Positions 1 to 10,167 are shown, counted from the stretch's first letter. The stretch: DNA of 64,000 nt from Elusimicrobiota bacterium (GCA_016194745.1 JACQBA010000018.1:62001-126000); one strand, 5' to 3'. Notes: generated from the letters alone by a model not told the origin. A program made the numbers and translations.

Positions 1-322
1 GGCTGAAGATAGGGCCCGGCTTGAACTCGAAGGAATGATCGGTCGCATTGAGGATCGAGAGGCCGAGGATGTCCGAGGGCAGCAGGTCGTTCGTGAACTG
101 GATGCGGCGAAACGACGCGTCGACGGACCGCGCCAGAGCCTGGGCCAGCAAGGTCTTGCCGATGCCGGGAACGTCCTCGATCAAGAGATGACCCCGGGAG
201 ATCAGGGTGACGACCGCCCAGATAGTCGCCTCCGGCTTGCCTAGGAATATCTTCTGGATGCCGTCGATGAGCGGCTTGAGGTCGGGCGCGTCTTTCGCGG
301 AGGATGCGGTTCTGGGCTGCAT
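1..322 (-). CDS. MoxR-family AAA ATPase, N-terminal part (runs off the left edge)
   Basis: Reverse-strand translation from the ATG at 322: MQPRTASSAKDAPDLKPLIDGIQKIFLGKPEATIWAVVTLISRGHLLIEDVPGIGKTLLAQALARSVDASFRRIQFTNDLLPSDILG; Walker A DVPGIGKT and the MoxR-typical RIQFTxDLLPSDILG. Confidence 0.85.
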   Translation of the reverse strand, partial: MQPRTASSAKDAPDLKPLIDGIQKIFLGKPEATIWAVVTLISRGHLLIEDVPGIGKTLLAQALARSVDASFRRIQFTNDLLPSDILGLSILNATDHSFEFKPGPIFS

Positions 323-439
323 AGCGCTTACCTTAAGTATGGGGTTCGGAGCCCGTTTTGTCAACTTGGCAGGTCGCCGGATGAAATCCGGAAGATCTCC
401 GCATGCGAGCTACGTCTTTATCGCCTACCCTGCTCGAGG

Positions 440-1858
440 ATGATGAGAATCCTGGTCGCCGCCTCATTGCTGTCGATCGCCCAAGCGGATGCCCAAAACG
501 CGAGGTCGCGGGACTCGCGCCTTCAAGAGCGAGGGCGGCCCGTCGATCCCTGTTTCGGCCCGTCCTGCGGCCGTTCCCGCTGCGTGGCCCGCGAGGGCGA
601 GCGCCTTCGGGACGGATGCCCCGAGCCGGAGCCGGAACAAGCTCCTCAGCCGCGGCCGCAGGCTCCGCCGGCCGGCCGACCGCCGGACCAGCGGCAGAAC
701 CGGGGTTGCGAGCCCGGCTCGTCGCCTGCGGGAGTGCCTTGCGTTCCGCTCGGCAGGGCAGTCGATGAGCGCACATGGGTGCGTACGCTGCAGGGACCTG
801 GGCGGCGCCGCGCGGTCGCCGACGGGCTGCGAGGAGTCATCCAGCCTACTCCCCCGGAGATCCGCGCGCGGCACGCTGCCGTCTTCGGCACGAATGACGT
901 CACCGGAGCGTTCTATGAACGTCTGCTTCGCTGGAACGAACGACTTCGCGGCATTCCCGCGGCGGAGGGCGACGTACGGACGCTGCCGGCCGGCGAGGTT
1001 CCGGATTCGTGGCGCTCGCGGACCTACGTCTTGTTCCCCGGCGTCTCGCTGCGCGCGGAGAGGGAATCCTTTCAATCCATGAACGCAAACCTGCAGGCGA
1101 ACGGCATGAAGGCCCGCTTCGTCAACGGCGGGCCGAGGCATTCGGAGTACGCCGGCAGCGTGCCCTCGATCGACGCCGCGCTGTCCGACGCCGAAAGGGA
1201 CGGACGGCCGACGGTCGTCATCGCGCACAGCAAGGGCGCGGTGAACGTCCTTGACCGGATGATCGAGCGGCCGGATCTTTTCAAGAACGTGGAGCGCATC
1301 GTGGTCATGAACGCGCCCTACCGCGGCTCGGTCGTCGCCGATCAAGCGATCAAGCAGGGGGTCTGGGCTAAGATCCTCGAGGCGACCTCTAAGAACCCCA
1401 ACCTGGGATTGATCTTTTGGGCCGGCTCGGCGGAGCATGGCGTGCCGCTTCCCCCCTCCGGCGAGGCGTTACGGCAGTTGGGCACACAGTCGAGGGAAGG
1501 GCGTTCGGGTATCGGGTGGCCGCAGAACCTAGAGATCATGTCCGTCGCCACGAGGATAGATCCGAAGTCCCCGTACATCGGGGAAGTCTCACGCTACAAC
1601 GCCGCTTCGGTCGAGGATCAGACCGACGGATTGGTGGCGCAGGAGTCTCAGGTCCTGGGCCATTGCTCGGTCGAATTAGACGGCGCCACCCACAGCGATC
1701 TCGCTCTGAGTCAAAAGAACCGCCGCTTGACCGAATACGGACGGGAGAGCATCACGCGCTACGCCCGCAACGCCGTCACGCCGGCCGCCGCCTTTGCCTT
1801 CACGATCGTCGATTGGATGCACGCGCCTTCGGTCCCGTGCAGGCTCCGAAGGCGCTAG
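440..1858 (+). CDS. Exported protein with alpha/beta-hydrolase (lipase-like) C-terminal region
   Basis: Signal-like N-terminus MMRILVAASLLSIAQADA; Arg/Pro-rich linker; VVIAHSKGAVNVLDRMIE resembles a lipase nucleophile elbow region followed by VVMNAPYRGS. Confidence 0.6.
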   Translation: MMRILVAASLLSIAQADAQNARSRDSRLQERGRPVDPCFGPSCGRSRCVAREGERLRDGCPEPEPEQAPQPRPQAPPAGRPPDQRQNRGCEPGSSPAGVPCVPLGRAVDERTWVRTLQGPGRRRAVADGLRGVIQPTPPEIRARHAAVFGTNDVTGAFYERLLRWNERLRGIPAAEGDVRTLPAGEVPDSWRSRTYVLFPGVSLRAERESFQSMNANLQANGMKARFVNGGPRHSEYAGSVPSIDAALSDAERDGRPTVVIAHSKGAVNVLDRMIERPDLFKNVERIVVMNAPYRGSVVADQAIKQGVWAKILEATSKNPNLGLIFWAGSAEHGVPLPPSGEALRQLGTQSREGRSGIGWPQNLEIMSVATRIDPKSPYIGEVSRYNAASVEDQTDGLVAQESQVLGHCSVELDGATHSDLALSQKNRRLTEYGRESITRYARNAVTPAAAFAFTIVDWMHAPSVPCRLRRR

Positions 1859-1864
1859 GCGGCG

Positions 1865-2326
1865 TTATTGTGCCGTTTCCCGGCGGCCGGGCGCCGGCTG
1901 CTGGGAGATCGCCAGGCCGAAGACCTCGCCCGTGCCGTGAAATTCCTTATCGATCTCTACGCGGATATCGTTGACCTGATCGGCCGTGATCAGGCGGGAC
2001 AAGCGGGCGAACCCGTTGATCGCCGCCATCATCTGCTCGGTCGGATCGAGGTGCTGCGCGTGGGCGATGTCGCTTACGGCGTGCAGCAGGAGGACCGCGG
2101 CTTTCGCCAGGTTCTGCTCCGCCAAGATGAGGCTCTGCATCGCGCCGTAGGTCGTGTCGGAGACGATCCTGGCCGCGTCTTGGGGCTGCGCCTTCAAGGC
2201 AACCGTGAGGGTCTGCTTGACGATCTCCGCTGCCGCGTCGTAGGCGGTCTCTGAAGTCTTGAGGCGGGCTACGACGAGTTCCTTCGTCAGTTGGCTGGTC
2301 TTGAACTCTAGATCTTCCATACTCAT
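1865..2326 (-). CDS. Hypothetical protein
   Basis: 153-aa intact ORF, convergent with 440..1858; no recognised motif. Confidence 0.55.
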   Translation of the reverse strand: MSMEDLEFKTSQLTKELVVARLKTSETAYDAAAEIVKQTLTVALKAQPQDAARIVSDTTYGAMQSLILAEQNLAKAAVLLLHAVSDIAHAQHLDPTEQMMAAINGFARLSRLITADQVNDIRVEIDKEFHGTGEVFGLAISQQPAPGRRETAQ

Positions 2327-2419
2327 AGAGTACGAAAACTTATGTGTCAGAGCAAGGCATCAAAAGTCAGATTATGTCAGACTCGGAGAGGGCCTCGACG
2401 AAGAATAGGAGGGCAAGGG

Positions 2420-2493
2420 AGGTGCGGGCGGGATTCGAACCCGCGAATAACGGTTTTGCAGACCGTCGCCTTGGACCACTTGGCTACCGCACC
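2420..2493 (-). tRNA. tRNA-Cys(GCA)
   Basis: Reverse strand GGTGCGG-TAGCCAAGTGGTCCAAGGCG-ACGGT-CTGCAAA-ACCGT-TATTC-GCGGG-TTCGAAT-CCCGC-CCGCACC-T; 7-bp acceptor stem, anticodon GCA, discriminator U; 3' CCA not encoded. Confidence 0.95.
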
Positions 2494-2704
2494 GTTGGAG
2501 AGGACTCATCCTATCATTTTCACCCCGCACCCGCAATCCGGCCGGCGGGCGGATCGAAAGAACCGTGATCTTTCGCGAATCCTTCGGCCCGCGGACGCCT
2601 AGGCCCATTTTTCCCTTCCGAGAGGCCGTCCGGCCCACGAGGTTATCATGCCGGTCTTGGTACGATGGGATCAGCCGCAGCCGCAATTTTGGAGGGAACC
2701 TCTC

Positions 2705-5700
2705 ATGCCGCGCAATATCCTACGCGCCGTCGCCGTGCTCGCCGCAGCCGCGTTGATCCTGACCTGCCCCGGATTGGGCGCTTACAGCGCCTCGGCGCAG
2801 GCCTTCTCGAGGACCACGGGCGTCGGATCGGTCGAGCTCGGGGTGCGCCCCGTTTCGGCGGTCGGCGGATGGGGCGGTCTGGCGCCTGGCTCGGCGCTTT
2901 CCGGAGGGCTCGGGCTGGACCTGGGAGGCACTCTCGCCGCGGCGCCTTCGATCGGACTCGCGGCCGGCGCTCTTCGCTTGGGGTCCGACCTTCAGGCGGC
3001 GACGGGTCTAAGGGCCGGGTCTCTCTCCATTTCAGGCATCGCTCAGGGAGCCTCCCTGTCTGCGCCGCGGCGATCCGAAGCCTTGACGGACTCCCCCTCC
3101 GTATTCCAAGCCATGTCGGGAGACGTCCGACAGCTTTCGGCGGGCGTGCGCGACGTGCTCGAGTCTCCGCGCGCCGCGCCGGGCGCGCCTCTTTCGTCCG
3201 CGTACGGTTCCGCGTTCGCCCTGCAGTCGGCGGTGACGTCCGAGCGCCTAGGAGCCCGAGGCTCTATTGAGGTAGGAGATGCCTACGGCATCGCCGGCAA
3301 CCGGTATTGGGCGAGTCCCGCGGGCGCGGGCGTCGCCGCCGCCGTCCAGTCGGGCTACACGGGCGAAGCGAGACCCGCCGTCCCCCTTCCGCAGCCTCCG
3401 AGCCCCGAGGCGCCGGTCTCCCGGAGCTCTCTATTGTCGCTCGTCCCTCGCATCGCCGCCGTCGTGGTCTTCCTCACTCCTTTATATCTGATCGCCCTGC
3501 CGCTGCTGCAGGCGGGCGGGACGCTCGCCTTCGTCGCGGGAGCCGCGGTCGCGGCCTCCAGCGCGGCCAATGCCCTCATGCCGTGGATGGGCAAATGGAC
3601 TCCTGCCGCGATCCGAACGCTCCCCGGCGCGGTGCTCATGGGTCTCGGCATCGTGACGGCCGCGGCGGCCGCGTTCGTCCCGTTCTCTTGGACCGCCGTG
3701 GCGGCGCACGCGGGCGCGGCGGCGTTCACGACGCTGAGCGGCTGGAGCCTGTACGACGTCGCTCGGGAAGGGCGGGATAGGCCGCGGGATAGTAAGGAGA
3801 TACTGACGACCTTCGTCGGCGCGGCGGGCGCGGTCGCCGGCGCGGGCTTGGCGCTGCAGGCGGCTCTGGGCGGCGCGGCGCTGTCGCTGCCTCTGGTCGC
3901 GGCGTTCCCGATCGCGCTGGCCTTGCTCGCGGGTACCTCCGGCGCCAATTGGGCCGGCGCCGGGGCGCGGACGATGGCGGAGGCGGCCATCAAGGGCGTC
4001 GCCGGCGTCGCGGCGGTGTTCACGTCCATCGACTACGACACGCTTCGGCGGCGACGGCTGGACGCCTTTCGCGACGCGGCGCTTACAGCCGACGCGTGGA
4101 ACGCGGTCTGGCTCAGCCTGCGATACGTCCCCGTGCGCATCGCCGGGACGATCCAGACCGCGGCGAGCGCCGTCGTCGGCGCGTGGACGGCCGCCTTCCA
4201 GGCTCCGGTGTTCTTCCTATGGGGAGCCGCCCACCAGATCTCCCCGGAATCCGGGGCGACGCGCTTCCTCGCCCGCTGGGCGCGCTTCTCGTTCTCCGCC
4301 GTCCAAGGGTCGAAAGCGTCGGTGTTCGACGACATGCAGCGTCCTTGGATCGAGTGGGCCAATTCGGAGCGGCCTCTCAAGAGCCTCGCCGGCGCGGCGG
4401 CGATCCGCGTGATGCAGTTCTCGTGGGCGATGTATGCCGTCGTGCTCGCCCCGATCACCGTATTCACCGGGTTTTTCCGCGCGTTCGCAGGCGCGGGCGA
4501 GCGCTATGACGCGGCCCGCCATTCTCCGGCGAGCCTGGAGTCTCCGGAGCCGCGCTACACGGCGCGGCCCGTGAGCGCGCGAGAGCCCGCGTCTTACTCC
4601 GTTTACAAGGGACTCGCCTTCGCGGTCGCGATGCTGCCGGCGGTCTTCTTCGCCTGGCCAGTCTTCGTCGCGAGCGTCGCGACGGCGGGCGGGACAATCA
4701 CCTGGGCGGCGCTGGCGTATCCGTATCTGGCGATCCTGATCGGGATCATGCCGCTCATGCCCGGCGTCAAGGATCAGAGTTCCTTCTCGCGCTTCATGCG
4801 GCGGGCGCCCGGCTTGGCCCTCGCGCTCACCGGGGCCGTCATGGCGGCGACGGGATTCGGGGCCGCGTTGGGCGGCCTCGCGATTCTCGGCGGACTTGCC
4901 GCGGCGCGCTACGCGGGCCGGCTCAACGACGGGGACGTGAAGGAGCCGCCCACGGCCGTCGGCCGGGCGCTGCGCTGGGTCTCGGACGTCGGCGTCGTCC
5001 CTTCGGCGATCGTGCTGACCTCCGCGCTCGGCGCGGCGCTCGTCGGCGCCACCGGGACCGCGGCGGCGATCCTCGGCTACGCCGCCATCGCGACGGCGCC
5101 CTTCGCCGCCGCGCACGCGCCGATGTTCCTCCTGAACGGGGCGAAGTCCCTCGGCGCCGGAATCTCCTACAGCGTGCGGGGCATACACCGCGTGCTGAAC
5201 TTCTGGCAGAAGGAGACGGCCTTCGATCGAAACCTTGACGCGGGCCGGGAGCATTGGCTCAAGAAGAGCCGCATGAACGGCTCTTGGCTGTGGGTCGGCT
5301 GGACGCCCATGCAAGCCGTCAAGCTCATCGAGTGGGTCGCCGCCATCGCCGCAGCCCTCGCGATGTTCGACGCGCTCTCGCTTCTTAGCCTCGCCGGCAT
5401 CGACCTGGCGGCGGCGGTTCTGCCGATCGTCAACGCGATCCCTTACGGCGCGCAGCTCGCCGGCGGTCTAGGGACGGTGCTGTCGTCCTCCGCGTTCCAG
5501 ATCAGCGTCGCGGGCTTCCTCGTCACCACGCTGGGCCTGCGCGCGGCGAGCTTGTTCCTGTGGGGCGCGGCCTACGAGCTGGCTCCCAAGAGCCGCGTGA
5601 CGCGCTTCTTGGCGGGGTTCACGCGCTCGCTCTTGGAGCAGAGCGAAGGCTCCAAGAAAGGGAGCTTCGACTCGACGGTTTCGAGCTTCGGCGAGATGAT

Positions 5701-5932
5701 GAACCGGAGTTCCGCGGCGACCGGCGCACCGACCCTCGGCGCAAGGGTCGGGTTCTACGGAGCGCGGATGATGCAGTCCGTCTGGCTCCCGCGCATGGTG
5801 ATCATGCTGCCTATTAACATGGTCAAGGCGCTCATCGACGGGATCGCCAACGCCACTGAGGCGCGCGAACCGAACGCGGACGCGGCAAAGGACGATCCGA
5901 TGCTGGTGCTGTCTCGGGCGGGCGGAAGTTAG
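2705..5932 (+). CDS. Large exported/multipass Ala-rich membrane protein with internal repeats
   Basis: Signal-like MPRNILRAVAVLAAAALILTCPGLG; many hydrophobic segments; repeated module around FFLWGAAHQISPESGATRFLARW / SLFLWGAAYELAPKSRVTRFLAGF. Confidence 0.7.
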   Translation: MPRNILRAVAVLAAAALILTCPGLGAYSASAQAFSRTTGVGSVELGVRPVSAVGGWGGLAPGSALSGGLGLDLGGTLAAAPSIGLAAGALRLGSDLQAATGLRAGSLSISGIAQGASLSAPRRSEALTDSPSVFQAMSGDVRQLSAGVRDVLESPRAAPGAPLSSAYGSAFALQSAVTSERLGARGSIEVGDAYGIAGNRYWASPAGAGVAAAVQSGYTGEARPAVPLPQPPSPEAPVSRSSLLSLVPRIAAVVVFLTPLYLIALPLLQAGGTLAFVAGAAVAASSAANALMPWMGKWTPAAIRTLPGAVLMGLGIVTAAAAAFVPFSWTAVAAHAGAAAFTTLSGWSLYDVAREGRDRPRDSKEILTTFVGAAGAVAGAGLALQAALGGAALSLPLVAAFPIALALLAGTSGANWAGAGARTMAEAAIKGVAGVAAVFTSIDYDTLRRRRLDAFRDAALTADAWNAVWLSLRYVPVRIAGTIQTAASAVVGAWTAAFQAPVFFLWGAAHQISPESGATRFLARWARFSFSAVQGSKASVFDDMQRPWIEWANSERPLKSLAGAAAIRVMQFSWAMYAVVLAPITVFTGFFRAFAGAGERYDAARHSPASLESPEPRYTARPVSAREPASYSVYKGLAFAVAMLPAVFFAWPVFVASVATAGGTITWAALAYPYLAILIGIMPLMPGVKDQSSFSRFMRRAPGLALALTGAVMAATGFGAALGGLAILGGLAAARYAGRLNDGDVKEPPTAVGRALRWVSDVGVVPSAIVLTSALGAALVGATGTAAAILGYAAIATAPFAAAHAPMFLLNGAKSLGAGISYSVRGIHRVLNFWQKETAFDRNLDAGREHWLKKSRMNGSWLWVGWTPMQAVKLIEWVAAIAAALAMFDALSLLSLAGIDLAAAVLPIVNAIPYGAQLAGGLGTVLSSSAFQISVAGFLVTTLGLRAASLFLWGAAYELAPKSRVTRFLAGFTRSLLEQSEGSKKGSFDSTVSSFGEMMNRSSAATGAPTLGARVGFYGARMMQSVWLPRMVIMLPINMVKALIDGIANATEAREPNADAAKDDPMLVLSRAGGS

Positions 5933-6501
5933 CGGCAGCCGACGGCGTCCGGGTAGTCCTGGCAGAGGCCGGTCACAAAGTCGTCCCAGATCGGGTCGTT
6001 TTGCGAGACTTGGGGCTTCTTTCTTGCGGCGGCCGACGGCGGCTTAGGCCCGCCTAGGGACGCAAGCTGGATCTGCTTGCCGTTTCCATTTCGTCCGCGA
6101 TCGTTCGCGGCGCGATCGCGGTCGGCATCGAACTCGGGGCGCCGGACCGCGACGTCCCCCACTTGGCCGATCTTCAAGCGAAGCTCCGCGAATTTCTCCG
6201 GCCGCAGGACTTGCTCCAGTAATTTCAGATCCCGCGACATCTGAGGCGTCTGCCTGATCCTGTCTGCGCTCGCCAAGGAGGCGTACAGCGTCGATAGCGT
6301 GGGGAGCTGCCGGTAGGCGCTCGGAAGGCGGCCGGGGTTGTTTCGGAGCTCCCGGGCGAGGGCGAGAACGGTGCTCTGGTTGAGCATCGCGGTGTTGATA
6401 TTCTGGCTGTTCAAATAGGCGGTCTCCTCATCGGAGAGACCGGTGACATCCGCGTTCGCGATGGAGGCCGACAGGAGCAGTAAACCAAGCAAAAATCGCA
6501 T
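5929..6501 (-). CDS. Exported hypothetical protein
   Basis: Signal peptide MRFLLGLLLLSASIANA; convergent with 2705..5932. Confidence 0.6.
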   Translation of the reverse strand: MRFLLGLLLLSASIANADVTGLSDEETAYLNSQNINTAMLNQSTVLALARELRNNPGRLPSAYRQLPTLSTLYASLASADRIRQTPQMSRDLKLLEQVLRPEKFAELRLKIGQVGDVAVRRPEFDADRDRAANDRGRNGNGKQIQLASLGGPKPPSAAARKKPQVSQNDPIWDDFVTGLCQDYPDAVGCR

Positions 6502-6589
6502 GTTTTCCTCGAGAAAAGTATAACAGGGGTCCCTTGACATTTCAAGGCCGGGTGTCTACACTTCGGTTACCCCCCATCTGCGCAGATCC

Positions 6590-8914
6590 ATGCGAAAACG
6601 CGATTTTTTGCGGGCCGGGCTCATCGCTCTCGCGACGTTCTCCGCTTATCCGGCATTTGCCGACAGAAGCTCCCCGGTAGTTCCGCGGGACGAACGTCCT
6701 TCGGCTCCTGCCGTGGACACTCGTCGCGACGATTTCCTGAAGCAGTTGGGACAGTTCAGCAACGATCCGGACGTGATGGCGTTCGGCCCGGTGCTCTACG
6801 ACAGGTTCGGCCGAAGACCTGACATTAGCATTCCCGAGCTCCGCGATTTCATCCGGAACTACGCCAAGACCCATCCGATGAGCGGAGACGACGTGCGGGC
6901 GATCTATCGTTTTCTTAGGAGCGAGCACGGGCTTGAGGCTCTCAATCCGAACATCCGGCGCGACGAGCACGGCTTCTGGCGCGACTTGAAGGACGTGTTC
7001 AACCGCGTCCCGGACTATCACGCCAATCTCGGAAAGGGCTATGCCCAAAACGGCGACTGGGCGGCCGCGGGCCTCTCCTACAACCGGGCCATCGAGTTGG
7101 GCCAGAGGACTCCCGAAACGCTGAACGGCCGCGGCTTGGCCGCGGAGCGCCTGAAGGACTTCGAGCTCGCGCACAAGGACGCGGGCGCGGCGCTGGCCCT
7201 CGATCCCAACAATCAGACCGCGCTGGCCCTCTACAAGCTCACCGAGGCGCGTCCATCCCAATTCAACCTGCTCGGACAGGCCGCGGCGCCGAAGCGCGAC
7301 GATCACGAGGCCGCGCGGCCCAAGCAGTCTCCCGTCGACGCCGCGGCGTTCGCCCAGGCGGCGAGCCGGCCCAATCCGTCCGATCCGCTGCGCGAGTCCG
7401 TCGATTGGGCCCGCCGCTCCGGCGCGGCGCTCCAAGTGGGCGACCTCGCCTCCGCGCGCTCCGCCGCGGACCGGTCGATCGCGCTCAATCCGAACAACGC
7501 TCAGGCCCTCAACTACCGCGCCACGGCCAACCTCCGGGACGGGAAATATGCGGCCTCGGTGGGCGACGCGAGCAGTGCTCTTGCGATCCATTCGACGAGC
7601 ATTCCGGCCCTCAATACCCGTTCTCGCGCCTACAGTCGGCTCGGGCAGTACAACGAGGCGCTCCTCGACGCGACCAACGCCGTTCAGTACATGCCGAACG
7701 AGGCGATTAGCCATTACAACCGCGCTTTCGCGCTGGGCGGCCTCGGCGACCGCAAGGGGATGCTCGCGGAGTTGGCGGAGGCCGCTCGGCTCAATCCCGC
7801 ATTCGAGAGCGCGTACCGTCAGGCGCTGCAGCTTCCCGATTCGAAGGACATGACGCTCCTGTTCAGCGACGACCGAATCAGCAGGCCCGACGCGGAGCCT
7901 TCCCGACGAGGGTCCTCGCGCAACCGCTATCTGACGCTGATCCTATCGAGCCTGGTCGGCGGGTTCATGCTCGCCGCGGGCATCTTGAGCCTGGCATCCT
8001 CGGAGCGGCGCAGCCGCATCAGCCAGATCTTCGCCGGGCGCCGGGACGAAACGAAAAGCGGGGCCGCGACCGGCAAGCGGTCTCGGAGCCGCTCCGGCGG
8101 CTTCTGGGAGCGCTACTCGATGATCCGGCCCATCGGCAGCGGCGGCATGGGCGTCGTCTACGAAGGCAAGGACAACGGGCTCGACCGCAAAGTCGCGATC
8201 AAAAAGATGCGCGGGGAAGTGAAAAGCGATCCCAAGAGCTTGGAGCGGTTCTTGAAGGAAGCGCGCACGGTCGCGTCCCTGCATCATCCAAACATCGTCG
8301 AGATCCACTCCATCGAGGAGGCCGAAGACGTCTTCCTCGTCTTCGAATTCGTCGAGGGAGAGACCCTTCGGGAGCTCATGCAGGCGGACAAGCCCATGAG
8401 CCTCGAGGCAGCCGCCCGCATTTTCCGCGACGTCTGCGGCGCGCTCGAATACGCGCACAAGAAGGGCATCATCCACCGCGACCTGACGCCCTCCAATATC
8501 ATGATCACGGACGACGGCCGCGCCAAGGTGATGGACTTCGGGGTCGCCCGGGCGATGAAGGACGCGGTGAGCCGGCTCTCCCAGACCGGCACCGCGTGCG
8601 GCACGCCGCCGTACATGGCGCCCGAGCAGGAGCACGGGCAAGCCTTCCCGCAGTCGGACATCTTCTCGCTGGGAGTATGTCTGTATCACACGCTCACCGG
8701 GAAACTACCGTTCGAGGGGACGCCGTCTGCCGCGCTGCTCAAGAAGATGGAAGGCAAGTACGTGCCCCCGAGCCTGCTTAGCTCCGAGCTTCCCAACAAG
8801 ATCGACGCGTTCTTCGCCAAGGTCCTGGCGCCGGATCCGGAGGAGCGGATGAAGACCCCGGCGGAGTTCAAGCGCGAGCTCGACGCGCTGCTGATTCCCG
8901 AAACGACCGGCTGA
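6590..8914 (+). CDS. TPR-repeat transmembrane Ser/Thr protein kinase
   Basis: Signal-like N-terminus, TPR units (ALNYRATANLRDGKYAASVGDASSAL), TM segment YLTLILSSLVGGFMLAAGILSLAS, then kinase domain: GSGGMGVVYEG, VAIKKM, IIHRDLTPSNIMI, DFGVAR, GTPPYMAPEQ. Confidence 0.9.
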   Translation: MRKRDFLRAGLIALATFSAYPAFADRSSPVVPRDERPSAPAVDTRRDDFLKQLGQFSNDPDVMAFGPVLYDRFGRRPDISIPELRDFIRNYAKTHPMSGDDVRAIYRFLRSEHGLEALNPNIRRDEHGFWRDLKDVFNRVPDYHANLGKGYAQNGDWAAAGLSYNRAIELGQRTPETLNGRGLAAERLKDFELAHKDAGAALALDPNNQTALALYKLTEARPSQFNLLGQAAAPKRDDHEAARPKQSPVDAAAFAQAASRPNPSDPLRESVDWARRSGAALQVGDLASARSAADRSIALNPNNAQALNYRATANLRDGKYAASVGDASSALAIHSTSIPALNTRSRAYSRLGQYNEALLDATNAVQYMPNEAISHYNRAFALGGLGDRKGMLAELAEAARLNPAFESAYRQALQLPDSKDMTLLFSDDRISRPDAEPSRRGSSRNRYLTLILSSLVGGFMLAAGILSLASSERRSRISQIFAGRRDETKSGAATGKRSRSRSGGFWERYSMIRPIGSGGMGVVYEGKDNGLDRKVAIKKMRGEVKSDPKSLERFLKEARTVASLHHPNIVEIHSIEEAEDVFLVFEFVEGETLRELMQADKPMSLEAAARIFRDVCGALEYAHKKGIIHRDLTPSNIMITDDGRAKVMDFGVARAMKDAVSRLSQTGTACGTPPYMAPEQEHGQAFPQSDIFSLGVCLYHTLTGKLPFEGTPSAALLKKMEGKYVPPSLLSSELPNKIDAFFAKVLAPDPEERMKTPAEFKRELDALLIPETTG

Positions 8915-8925
8915 GCGTTCTCCCC

Positions 8926-9333
8926 ATGAAACTCTCCCTCCGGTTCCTCGTCGCGGCGCTCGCGGTTTTCCTCGCCGCGGGCCCGTCTCCGGCTTCCGCC
9001 AAGAGGAAAAAGCTGGTCGAGAAGGATCCGGAGCTGGACAAGATGACGAAGGTGCCGCCCGTGGGCAAGGCGAAGAAATCCAAGGGCAAAAAGAAGGCCG
9101 TCGCCCCGAAGCGCGCCAAGCCTAAGGAAGCGCCGAAGCCGCTTCAAGACGAGGAGGTCTACGGCGAGCTCCCCATCGGCAACGGTCCGGTCGGCGGCCC
9201 GGGGAGCCCCCTCGCGATCCGCGACTCGGGAACTACGAAACCAGCCAAGAACACCGGCGCGCCGCCGGGCGGCTCGCTCGTCCCGCCGATCCCCGTCGAC
9301 CCTCGACTGCCCGAGGGGCGGATCAATCCCTAA
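8926..9333 (+). CDS. Small exported Lys/Pro-rich protein
   Basis: Signal peptide MKLSLRFLVAALAVFLAAGPSPASA then KKSKGKKKAVAPKRAKPKEAPK low-complexity stretch; directly downstream of the kinase gene. Confidence 0.5.
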   Translation: MKLSLRFLVAALAVFLAAGPSPASAKRKKLVEKDPELDKMTKVPPVGKAKKSKGKKKAVAPKRAKPKEAPKPLQDEEVYGELPIGNGPVGGPGSPLAIRDSGTTKPAKNTGAPPGGSLVPPIPVDPRLPEGRINP

Positions 9334-10032
9334 TCAGGGCGTCGCGGAACTCGGAGCGCTCAAGGGAAGCTTCTTGCGCAGGATCGCGTAGCCGAACACC
9401 GGAGCCTGGCCGCCGATCCTGAATTCGACTTGGAGCGCCAAGCGCTCTCCGGTCTTTCGAAGCGTGTACTCGGCCGAGCCGCGCGACTCGCTCATCCGGA
9501 ACGTGACCTCCGTCGCGGAGAACTTCGGTTCGCTGTGCGACGGCCCCATGCGCTCGACGAGCTCCTGTGCCTGCGTGACCTGCGACGCGGACAGTGCCGT
9601 CATTTCCGGCCAGCGCCGCATCGACGTCATCGGAATGACCCGGAAGTGCTTGAGAGTCTTGGACCAGGGCCCCCAGCCCGTCGTCACCGAGTATTCGCCG
9701 GCGGCAAGAATGTACTGGTAGATGGCGTCTCTCAGAGACGAAACCGCCCGCGGATCGTTGTTGGCGCCTTCGCCCAGCCAGAGATGATGCTCGACGTCGG
9801 ACTTGGTGATGGGATCCTTTGCGTCCTTGAAGGCCGCTTCAAAGGCCGCGAATGAAAGAGGATTCGCGGAAGACTCGACCGCCTGCCCGGGCGGGTTCGC
9901 GACGGGAACGAGCTCCGTGACTCCGGTCAACGTAAGCGCTTCGTTGAGCGCGGGAATCTCGTGTCGGACGATTTGGCTCGAGGCGGGATGCGAAAGAAAG
10001 ACTGCGGCGGCGAGAATGGCGAGGCGCTTCAT
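9334..10032 (-). CDS. Exported hypothetical protein
   Basis: Signal-like MKRLAILAAAVFLSHPASS; 232-aa ORF. Confidence 0.55.
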   Translation of the reverse strand: MKRLAILAAAVFLSHPASSQIVRHEIPALNEALTLTGVTELVPVANPPGQAVESSANPLSFAAFEAAFKDAKDPITKSDVEHHLWLGEGANNDPRAVSSLRDAIYQYILAAGEYSVTTGWGPWSKTLKHFRVIPMTSMRRWPEMTALSASQVTQAQELVERMGPSHSEPKFSATEVTFRMSESRGSAEYTLRKTGERLALQVEFRIGGQAPVFGYAILRKKLPLSAPSSATP

Positions 10033-10167
10033 GGATGGTCTCCTCCCCTCTCTGCACTTCGATTGTATCGTACGGGCCCCCCCGCGGGCAGGTCCGAAGG
10101 ACCTAACGCGTCGAGGTTTTTTGGCCTGCCGTCGATTGAACGATCATTCAGGGCGATTTGCCTAGAC

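Noticed and set aside
2372-2686. 104-aa minus-strand ORF and small + ORFs at 2342..2602
   Set aside because: Overlap the tRNA-Cys gene; spurious.
4217-5314. 365-aa minus-strand ORF opposite the large membrane protein
   Set aside because: Antisense shadow ORF in high-GC DNA; Arg/Gly/Pro/His-rich with no motifs, while the + frame is a coherent membrane protein.
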